DNA from: Candidatus Bathyarchaeota archaeon
GTDB taxonomy: Archaea > Thermoproteota > Bathyarchaeia > Bathyarchaeales > Bathyarchaeaceae
Assembly: GCA_029881555.1 (NCBI GenBank)
Contig: JAOUMI010000032.1
Span: 1-6,546 of the forward strand
Direction: 5' to 3'
DNA length: 6,546 bases
Shown here: piece by piece, positions 1 through 5,331 of the stretch
How positions within the stretch are numbered: the stretch's first letter is position 1
How the letters are laid out: each line of letters starts with the position of its first letter
Made by a program: the position numbers and the translations under genes
The notes under the pieces: model-generated
The model's input: only the letters and a program-made list of their open reading frames with translations
The model's database searches: none
Told to the model about the DNA's origin: nothing

Positions 1-210
1 AGCTTCCAGATCGTCAACGCTTGGGCGAACACCACCGAGGAAGAACACCAACCCCTGAAAGTCGTGGCAAATGGCTGGGTGATGGTGAAGATTCACTTCA
101 CTATCAAAGAAGCGCCAGTAACCAGCGTCTTGGTTGACATAGAGGTTAACGAGGAACCTATCCTAAACGCCAATATACTTATGCCGGTAGTCAAGGCCAC
201 CATCGAATAA
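1..210 (+). CDS. C-terminal fragment of an unidentified protein
   Basis: Frame 1 is open from the first base to a TAA at 208-210, giving 69 residues with no start codon needed, so this is most likely the 3' end of a gene that begins left of the window. The peptide starts SFQIVNAWANTTEEEH and ends NILMPVVKATIE. It alternates hydrophobic and polar residues (VVANGWVMVKIHFTI, VTSVLVDIEV), which suggests beta strands, perhaps the last domain of a beta-sandwich or surface protein. That fold reading is inference only. I see no membrane segment, cysteine motif or catalytic motif. A second in-frame stop (TAG, 217-219) follows two codons later. It converges on trpA with a 35-base gap and has no visible link to tryptophan synthesis. 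I do not recognise the family. The coding call rests on the open frame, sensible composition and the T-run just after the stop. Confidence 0.6.
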   Translation, partial: SFQIVNAWANTTEEEHQPLKVVANGWVMVKIHFTIKEAPVTSVLVDIEVNEEPILNANILMPVVKATIE

Positions 211-219
211 ATCGAATAG
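202..219 (+). repeat. 9-base tandem repeat over the stop codon
   Basis: ATCGAATAA is followed directly by ATCGAATAG, so the last two codons plus stop of the left-edge gene (Ile-Glu-stop) are repeated in frame. It is seen directly in the sequence. The result is a double stop. It may be a small slippage duplication or chance. Confidence 0.5.
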
Positions 220-230
220 TGGCCAGAACT

Positions 231-240
231 CTCTTTTTTT
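231..240 (+). terminator. Possible T-run terminator of the left-edge gene
   Basis: CTC followed by seven T lies 21 to 30 bases after the plus-strand stop codon. No stable GC hairpin is seen before it. In archaea a short T-run on the non-template strand is enough to end transcription, so this fits an archaeal terminator for the plus-strand gene. It is oriented the wrong way to end the trp operon. Confidence 0.45.
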
Positions 241-245
241 ATCGT

Positions 246-1070
246 TTACTCAGATGATCTATTTCTTATTGTTGCTTTTTTCAGTTCGTGCGCGCATTTT
301 TTGATTTCTTCGATCATTTCATCGTTGTTTTCCCGGTTTTTCTCTATGATTTTGACGAATCTGCTCCCCACTATGGCTCCGTCTGCTTCGTTTGTTATGA
401 TCGTTCTAACGTGTTCGGGTTTTGAAATTCCGAAGCCGACAGCTAACGGGATTTTTCCGGTTGTGAAGGGAAGAGCTTTTCGGATGAGGTTGACCGTTAA
501 CTCTTGAACCTCTTTTCTGGTGCCAGTTACGCCAAACACCGAAACCAGGTAGAGAAAGCCTGAAGTGTGTTCGACAATTTTCCGGAGTCTCTCAGTGGAT
601 GTGGAGGGGGCCGCAAGAAAGATAGTGTCTATCTCATAGGCCTCAGCAACCCTCTTATAGTCGCGAGCTTCCTCGATAGGAAGATCAGGAACAACGAGTC
701 CATCAACTCCGCATCTGCTAGCCGATTTGAAGAAGTCCTCCAATCCCATTCTGAAGACGGGGTTGTAGTATGTTAAAACCGTTATCGGTACCCTATGTCT
801 GTCTTTTACCTCACTGACCATTTCTAGCACCATTTTCGGTGTTGTTCCAGCGTTCAGCGCCCGCACAGTGGCAGCTTGGATGGTTGGACCGTCGGCTACT
901 GGATCGGAGAAGGGAATTCCCAGCTCGATGATGTCCGCTCCTCCATCGATTAAGGCTTCAACGATATCGGGTGTGTACTCCGGCTTGGGATCGCCGCCAG
1001 CAACGTAGGCTATGAGCGCCCCCTCGTTTCGCTTCTTCAAGTTTTGAAACGTCTTCTCAATTTCCCTCAC
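246..1070 (-). CDS. trpA: Tryptophan synthase alpha chain
   Basis: TrpA cleaves indole-3-glycerol phosphate into indole and glyceraldehyde 3-phosphate and passes indole through a tunnel to TrpB. The 274-residue protein is a single TIM barrel of normal family length. The signature block [17 protein letters not shown] (49-65) carries the two catalytic acids, Glu49 and Asp60, at the same numbers as in E. coli TrpA. Phosphate-binding glycines appear in GFGIS (212-216) and VGSR (234-237). The C-terminus is a charged helix ending NRSSE. The start is GTG (1068-1070), which overlaps the trpB stop as GTGA; a GGGGGTGA ribosome-binding sequence sits 4 bases upstream and fits this start. It is the last gene of the operon and would form the alpha-beta-beta-alpha complex with TrpB next door. 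No clear terminator follows on this strand. Identity is certain from motifs and context. Confidence 0.97.
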   Translation of the reverse strand: MREIEKTFQNLKKRNEGALIAYVAGGDPKPEYTPDIVEALIDGGADIIELGIPFSDPVADGPTIQAATVRALNAGTTPKMVLEMVSEVKDRHRVPITVLTYYNPVFRMGLEDFFKSASRCGVDGLVVPDLPIEEARDYKRVAEAYEIDTIFLAAPSTSTERLRKIVEHTSGFLYLVSVFGVTGTRKEVQELTVNLIRKALPFTTGKIPLAVGFGISKPEHVRTIITNEADGAIVGSRFVKIIEKNRENNDEMIEEIKKCAHELKKATIRNRSSE

Positions 1071-2266
1071 ATCTTCACCCCCAAGTATTTGGCAACCACC
1101 TCCACGTCCTTGTCTCCCCTCCCGGACAGGGTGACCACGATTATTTGGTCTCTTCCCATGGTTTGCGCTATTTTCACGGCGTATGCCAGAGCATGGGAGG
1201 GTTCCAACGCTGGAACTATACCTTCGTTCTTGGACAGGTCGAGGAAGGCTTTCACGGCCTCTCCGTCAGTCGCAACGGTGTACTGAGCCCTTTCTATCCC
1301 CTTTAGGAAAGAGTGTTCAGGTCCGACCCCAGGATAGTCGAGACCAGCGGAAATGCTGTGGGTGGTCTGTATCTGTCCGTGCTCGTCCTGAAGGACGTAG
1401 GTCTGCATGCCGTGGAGGACGCCCTCTGCTCCGGCGTAGAGGGAGGCCGCATGTTTTCCAGACTCTATCCCGCAACCAGCCGCTTCAACGCCGATCATCT
1501 TCACGGCTTTGTCGTCGACGAAGGGGTAGAAGGTGCCCATGGCGTTGCTTCCACCTCCAACGCAGGCGATTAACACGTCTGGCAGCCGTCCCTCCTTCTG
1601 CGTTATCTGCTCCTTCAGCTCGTAGCCTATAACACTCTGGAAGTCTCTGACGATCACGGGGTAGGGGTGAGGACCCACCACCGACCCTATGAGGTAGTAG
1701 GTTGTTTGAACGTTGGTAACCCAGTCCCTCAGGGCTTCGTTGATGGAGTCCTTAAGGGTTTTAGAGCCGGACTCAACCCGGTGGACCTCAGCGTCTAGAA
1801 GCCTCATCCTGAAGACGTTGAGCCTCTGCCTCTCCATGTCCTCGGAGCCCATGTATATCTCAGTTTTCAGTTCGAGGGCGGCGCAGGCTATGGCCGTGGC
1901 AACTCCGTGTTGCCCAGCACCGGTTTCAGCGATGACCCTCCTTTTTCCCATACTCTTTGCGAGCAAGGCCTGTCCAAGCGTGTTGTTTATCTTGTGGGCG
2001 CCTCCGTGGGCGAGATCTTCTCGTTTGAGATATATCTTTGCTCCACCCACCTTTTTCGTCAGGTTTTCAGCGTAGTAGAGGGGAGTGGGTCTGCCAGCGT
2101 ATTCAGACAGGTAATACCTCAGTTGTTTCTGAAAATCCGGATCTTCCCTTAATCTTTCGTAGGCTTCTTCCAGCTCGCTGAGGGCGGCCATCAGGGTTTC
2201 TGGAACGAACTGTCCACCGTACCTCCCATACTTCCCACCAACTGGGTACAGGCTTAGCTTTCTCAT
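1067..2266 (-). CDS. trpB: Tryptophan synthase beta chain (TrpB1 type)
   Basis: TrpB joins indole and L-serine to make L-tryptophan using pyridoxal phosphate. The 399-residue length is normal. The cofactor lysine is Lys92 in HGGAHKINN (87-95). AETGAGQHG (113-121) contains the catalytic glutamate, Glu114. GGGSNA (237-242) is the cofactor-phosphate loop, Asp310 in GLDYPG belongs to the mobile COMM domain region, and SGRGDKD (381-387) gives the serine that contacts the pyridine nitrogen. The N-terminal [12 protein letters not shown] block is the usual TrpB1 opening and the protein closely resembles Pyrococcus TrpB as I recall it. It lacks the longer N-terminal form expected of the stand-alone TrpB2 class, and its pairing with trpA also supports TrpB1. 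The ATG overlaps the trpF stop by 4 bases; AAGGA at 2276-2280 is a plausible ribosome-binding site 9 bases upstream. Confidence 0.97.
   Translation of the reverse strand: MRKLSLYPVGGKYGRYGGQFVPETLMAALSELEEAYERLREDPDFQKQLRYYLSEYAGRPTPLYYAENLTKKVGGAKIYLKREDLAHGGAHKINNTLGQALLAKSMGKRRVIAETGAGQHGVATAIACAALELKTEIYMGSEDMERQRLNVFRMRLLDAEVHRVESGSKTLKDSINEALRDWVTNVQTTYYLIGSVVGPHPYPVIVRDFQSVIGYELKEQITQKEGRLPDVLIACVGGGSNAMGTFYPFVDDKAVKMIGVEAAGCGIESGKHAASLYAGAEGVLHGMQTYVLQDEHGQIQTTHSISAGLDYPGVGPEHSFLKGIERAQYTVATDGEAVKAFLDLSKNEGIVPALEPSHALAYAVKIAQTMGRDQIIVVTLSGRGDKDVEVVAKYLGVKM
1075..1082 (-). promoter_or_regulatory. Ribosome-binding site of trpA before a GTG start
   Basis: GGGGGTGA on the minus strand ends 4 bases before the GTG at 1070. 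It shares GGTGA with the 16S tail complement and is the main evidence for the GTG start, although the spacing is short. Confidence 0.55.
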
Positions 2267-2910
2267 ACTTCCACTTCCTTCGCATTTCTTATGAACGCAA
2301 AAACCTTCTCAGGGTCCTTGACCCCTGGCCGTGATTCTACGCCGGTGGAGACGTCGACAGCGTAGGGCTGAACAGCGCGTACAGCGTCTCGAACGTTTTC
2401 AGGATTTAAACCTCCGGCGAGAATAAGCGGTTTCGGATGAATCAATTGTTTAACACGCCTGCTCAGTTCCCAGTCGTGAACCCTGCCGGTTCCTCCAAGC
2501 TTGCCTGAAACAAACGAGTCTACGAGAACGGCGTCAAACGTATTCGTTGCCTTAACTGCGTCCTCGACTACGCGATCAGACTTCGCTTGAACAGCTCTTA
2601 TTAAACATGTGTTCGCTAACTTTTCTCGAATGGCAGAGTCGAGTAGGTTATGACCGTGGATTTGAAGGATGTCTGGTCTCAACCTCTTGTAAACCTCTAT
2701 CAGTTCGCTGAGGCTTTTGGGCACCGCGACTACAACGTTCTTGACGGGAACTGGGGTGTTTTTCATCATCTTCTCAGCCTTCTCTGGTGTGAGGTTTCTG
2801 GGTGATGAGGGCACGTTAACGACGAATCCAACGGCGTCTGCTCCTGCTTCCACAGCCGTGGCTAAGTCTTTGTTGCTGGTTATGCCGCAGATCTTCACCT
2901 TGACCTTCAT
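2263..2910 (-). CDS. trpF: Phosphoribosylanthranilate isomerase
   Basis: TrpF performs the Amadori rearrangement of N-(5'-phosphoribosyl)anthranilate to the carboxyphenylamino-deoxyribulose phosphate used by TrpC. The 215-residue protein is a one-domain TIM barrel of usual size. KICGIT (6-11) supplies the catalytic base Cys8, and VLVDS (128-132) supplies the catalytic acid Asp131. GGTG (139-142), AGGLNPENV (165-173) and DVSTGVES (186-193) form the substrate and phosphate-binding loops. [11 protein letters not shown] (30-40) replaces the bacterial FxxxSPR form and looks like archaeal relatives. ATG overlaps the trpC stop as ATGA. The best ribosome-binding sequence is AAGGAG, 14 bases upstream, which is rather far, so re-initiation after trpC is likely. 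It is separate from trpC, unlike the fused enterobacterial gene. Confidence 0.96.
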   Translation of the reverse strand: MKVKVKICGITSNKDLATAVEAGADAVGFVVNVPSSPRNLTPEKAEKMMKNTPVPVKNVVVAVPKSLSELIEVYKRLRPDILQIHGHNLLDSAIREKLANTCLIRAVQAKSDRVVEDAVKATNTFDAVLVDSFVSGKLGGTGRVHDWELSRRVKQLIHPKPLILAGGLNPENVRDAVRAVQPYAVDVSTGVESRPGVKDPEKVFAFIRNAKEVEV

Positions 2911-3686
2911 AGGGCTGTAACAAGCTCCTTAACTTTCTTCTTGATGTCGCTGGCCCTCATGATGGAGGACCCAACTAGGAAGGCGTGGGCGCCGCACTGA
3001 TGGAGGAAACGGATGTCGGCGGGACTCTGGATGCCGCTTTCGCTCATGATCAATCTCTCTCTTATCCGATGTTTTGTCAAGATTCTTTTGGTTACGTTAA
3101 GGTTAACCTCCATGTTTTTCAGGTTGCGATTGTTGATGCCGATCATGTCGGCTTCGGTTTTTAGAGCTGAAAGGAACTCTTCCTCGGTGTGGGCTTCCAA
3201 TAGAACTTCGAGGTCTAATGAGTGGGCGTACGCGATCATGCTGTAGACATCACATTCGCAGTATCCCCGCTTGAAAAGAGGTTCTATCAAGAGGACCGCG
3301 TTTGCCCCTATCTTAGCTGCGGCTTCTATCTGCACCCGGCTCACGATTATGTCTTTCATGAGGAGTGGAAGCTTAACTTGATCTCGTACCTCAGTGAAGG
3401 CTTCCAGGGAACCTCCGAAATGTTTTGGCTCGGTCAAGAAAGATATTCCGACGGCTCCGCCCTTTTCCATCGCTGACGCAACTTTCCTGAGGTCAGCGTT
3501 TTTCCTGATTAAACCCAAGCTTGGTGAGGCAACCTTTATTTCAGCGACGACGGGGGCGTTTCTGTATTCCAGCACTGCCTCTTTTAGGCTTAGGGAGGAG
3601 GATGTCATCTCCCTGACGGCTTTGTAGTAGCCTGTGTCCACCGTTTCTCTAGCATCCCGCCCTAAGACATCCAGAAAGTCAGCCAT
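2907..3686 (-). CDS. trpC: Indole-3-glycerol phosphate synthase
   Basis: TrpC decarboxylates and closes the ring of the TrpF product to give indole-3-glycerol phosphate, the TrpA substrate. The 259-residue TIM barrel has a short N-terminal helical extension (about 1-45). Residues matching the Sulfolobus solfataricus enzyme are all visible: Glu49 and Lys51 in AEIKVASPS, Lys111 in LLMKDIIVS (general acid), Glu164 in LLEAH, Asn185 in GINNRN and Ser217 in SESGI. VGSSIM (238-243) is the C-terminal phosphate loop. Two places depart from the common consensus, AEIKVASPSLG for AEIKRASPSKG and EAH for EVH; neither touches a known catalytic residue. The start ATG lies inside the end of trpD (8-base overlap), with GGAG at 3694-3697 placed 7 bases upstream, supporting the chosen start. 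Confidence 0.96.
   Translation of the reverse strand: MADFLDVLGRDARETVDTGYYKAVREMTSSSLSLKEAVLEYRNAPVVAEIKVASPSLGLIRKNADLRKVASAMEKGGAVGISFLTEPKHFGGSLEAFTEVRDQVKLPLLMKDIIVSRVQIEAAAKIGANAVLLIEPLFKRGYCECDVYSMIAYAHSLDLEVLLEAHTEEEFLSALKTEADMIGINNRNLKNMEVNLNVTKRILTKHRIRERLIMSESGIQSPADIRFLHQCGAHAFLVGSSIMRASDIKKKVKELVTAL
2925..2930 (-). promoter_or_regulatory. Distant ribosome-binding site of trpF
   Basis: AAGGAG lies 14 bases before the trpF ATG, farther than the usual 5 to 10. No nearer match is seen, so trpF probably depends partly on re-initiation at the ATGA overlap with trpC. Confidence 0.35.
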
Positions 3687-4740
3687 ACTTCAACTCCAGC
3701 CTCTCAAGTTGTGACATGTCTCCACCGCTGGCTCCGATGAGACTCTTCAGTTTCTTGTAGGCGGCGCCGCTGTCGATGGATTCACGGGCCAATTCAACTC
3801 CATGTCGAAAATCCTCGGCTTTTCCGCCCACCACGATTCCTGCAGAAGCGTTGACCAGCACGATGTTTCTTTTCGGATCTCCGTCCTTCACACAACCATA
3901 GAGAATTCGGAAAGTAATTTCAGCGCTTTGCTCTGGAATTGTTCCTTTGATGTCTTCTGGTTTGGCTAGCTTGACGCCGAAGTCTCTCGGAGCCACCTCC
4001 AACGAGCTGACCTTATCCTCCTTTAGCCACGCCACGGCTGTTTTACCGATTGTGGAAATCTCGTCCAGTCCGTTCAGTCCGTGAACGACCATGGCTTCCT
4101 CAGAGCCGAGCTTCTTCAGCACGTGGGCTAGAGGCACGATCAGTGCCTTGTCGTAGACTCCGAGGAGTTGAGCGTTTGCGTTTGCCGGGTTTGTTAGAGG
4201 TCCGAGAACGTTGAAAACTGTTCTTATACCTATTTCTCTCCTAGGTCCGATAGCGTGTTTCATAGCTCCGTGGAAGGCGGGGGCAAACATGAAGCCTATG
4301 CCTATGTCTTCAATGTGTTTCTCCACAACATCCGTTGACACACCGAGGTTAAAACCGAGCTTCTCTAAGATGTCAGCGCTTCCGCTTTTACTGGTAACAG
4401 AGCGGTTTCCGTGCTTGGCTACTGGCACCCCGGCGCCCGCCACGACAAAGGCGGCTGTGGTGCTGATGTTGAAGGTTTTCACTCGGTCTCCGCCCGTGCC
4501 GCAGGTGTCCACGAGGCGTCCTCTGACCTGTGGATAGATTTGGTGGCAAAATTCCCTCATCACCGCGGCGAGGGCCGAGATTTCGTCGATGGTCTCCCCC
4601 TTCATCCTTAGAGCTGTTAGGAACGCGCCAGTCTGTGCCTGTGTGGCGTTGCCAGACATTATCTCTTCCATTATGGCTCTTGACTCGTCGTGGGTTAAAT
4701 CCACACCTGCGATCAGCTTTTGTACTCCTTCCCTTATCAT
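3679..4740 (-). CDS. trpD: Anthranilate phosphoribosyltransferase
   Basis: TrpD transfers the phosphoribosyl group of PRPP to anthranilate. At 353 residues it is the usual stand-alone size, with a small alpha-helical N-terminal domain (about 1-70) and a larger alpha/beta domain. CGTGGD (80-85) is the PRPP-pyrophosphate loop; KHGNRSVTSKSGSAD (109-123) is the second PRPP and magnesium site; RREIGIRTVFNVLGPLTNP (167-185) forms the anthranilate channel; GLDE (224-227) carries the acidic magnesium pair. Thymidine or pyrimidine phosphorylases share this fold, but these motifs and the operon position make TrpD clear. The ATG is the first start after an in-frame TGA at 4747-4749, so the start is well fixed. 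A TAGGTGA sequence serves both as the trpG stop and as ribosome-binding site. It is not fused to TrpG, unlike E. coli or Thermotoga. Confidence 0.96.
   Translation of the reverse strand: MIREGVQKLIAGVDLTHDESRAIMEEIMSGNATQAQTGAFLTALRMKGETIDEISALAAVMREFCHQIYPQVRGRLVDTCGTGGDRVKTFNISTTAAFVVAGAGVPVAKHGNRSVTSKSGSADILEKLGFNLGVSTDVVEKHIEDIGIGFMFAPAFHGAMKHAIGPRREIGIRTVFNVLGPLTNPANANAQLLGVYDKALIVPLAHVLKKLGSEEAMVVHGLNGLDEISTIGKTAVAWLKEDKVSSLEVAPRDFGVKLAKPEDIKGTIPEQSAEITFRILYGCVKDGDPKRNIVLVNASAGIVVGGKAEDFRHGVELARESIDSGAAYKKLKSLIGASGGDMSQLERLELKYG
3694..3697 (-). promoter_or_regulatory. Ribosome-binding site of trpC within trpD
   Basis: GGAG (extended GGAGTTGA, one mismatch to GGAGGTGA) lies 7 bases before the trpC ATG, within the end of trpD. 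It supports the overlapping start. Confidence 0.6.
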
Positions 4741-4746
4741 CCTTCT

Positions 4747-4752
4747 TCACCT
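4747..4752 (-). promoter_or_regulatory. Ribosome-binding site of trpD overlapping trpG stop
   Basis: AGGTGA on the minus strand overlaps the trpG TAG (4751-4753) and sits 6 bases before the trpD ATG. It matches the AGGAGGTGA complement of the 16S rRNA tail. Ribosomes ending trpG would be delivered straight to the trpD start. Confidence 0.65.
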
Positions 4753-5329
4753 ATGCTTCAAGGAAATTCTTTAGAAACATCTTACCCAGCGTGGTCAGTA
4801 TGGATTCTGGGTGAAACTGGATTCCTTCAATTGTGTGTTCAACGTGACGGACGCCCATGACCTCTCCGTCATCCAGCGACTCCGCCGTGACCTTGAGACA
4901 GAGAGGTATTGTTCTTCTGTCTCCGACCAGTGAGTGATAGCGAGCGGCCACGAAGGGGTTCTTTACACCCTTAAAAATTCCCTTGCCGTCGTGTCTTATC
5001 AGGCTTGTTTTCCCGTGCATCAGCCTCTTTGCGCGTACGATTTTACCCCCAAAAGTGGAGATGATTCCTTGGTGGCCGAGACACACGCCCAGAGTGGGTA
5101 CTTCACCGCTCATGTGCTGCAGAATCTCGGAGCATACTCCGAAGTACCGGGCGTCTTCTGGCGTTCCTGGCCCAGGAGAGATAACGATTTTGTCTGGTCT
5201 GAGTTTCACGGCTTGTCTCAAGGTTATTTTGTCGTTTCTGTAGACAGAGGGCTTTCCTCCGAGTTCCCCGATGTATTGAACGAGGTTGTAGACGAAGGAG
5301 TCGTAGTTGTCGATGACTAGAACCCTCAT
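4751..5329 (-). CDS. trpG: Anthranilate synthase component II (glutamine amidotransferase)
   Basis: TrpG hydrolyses glutamine and delivers ammonia to TrpE for anthranilate synthesis. The 192-residue protein is one class I amidotransferase domain of standard length. The catalytic triad is Cys83 in GVCLGHQ (81-87), with His173 and Glu175 in FHPES (172-176). SPGPGTP (51-57) is the oxyanion-hole region. MHGKTS (104-109) and YHSL (131-134) are typical of the TrpG/PabA group. The N-terminal VLVIDNYDSFVYNL is also standard. A PabA role in folate synthesis uses the same protein in some bacteria, but position directly after trpE points to TrpG. The ATG is 2 bases after the trpE stop, and a strong GGAGG lies within the end of trpE, 10 bases upstream, so the start is secure. 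Confidence 0.96.
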   Translation of the reverse strand: MRVLVIDNYDSFVYNLVQYIGELGGKPSVYRNDKITLRQAVKLRPDKIVISPGPGTPEDARYFGVCSEILQHMSGEVPTLGVCLGHQGIISTFGGKIVRAKRLMHGKTSLIRHDGKGIFKGVKNPFVAARYHSLVGDRRTIPLCLKVTAESLDDGEVMGVRHVEHTIEGIQFHPESILTTLGKMFLKNFLEA

Positions 5330-5331
5330 GG

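Noticed and set aside
1183..1632. 149-codon plus-strand open frame opposite trpB
   Set aside because: It lies wholly antisense to well-conserved trpB. Its product is rich in arginine, serine and proline with no recognisable motif, as expected of a shadow frame.
1713..2075. 120-codon plus-strand open frame opposite the first half of trpB
   Set aside because: Antisense to the cofactor-binding region of trpB, with no ribosome-binding site or known family features.
2103..2285. 60-codon minus-strand frame across the trpF-trpB junction
   Set aside because: Out of frame with both genes and has no homology that I recognise; explained as a shadow of trpB.
4388..4750. 120-codon minus-strand frame overlapping trpD, starting at GTG 4750
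   Set aside because: Out of frame with trpD, which has full motif support; the product is low-complexity and rich in Arg, Gly and His.
4934..5320. 128-codon plus-strand frame opposite trpG
   Set aside because: Covers the complement of conserved trpG; valine-rich pattern is the antisense reflection of trpG codons.
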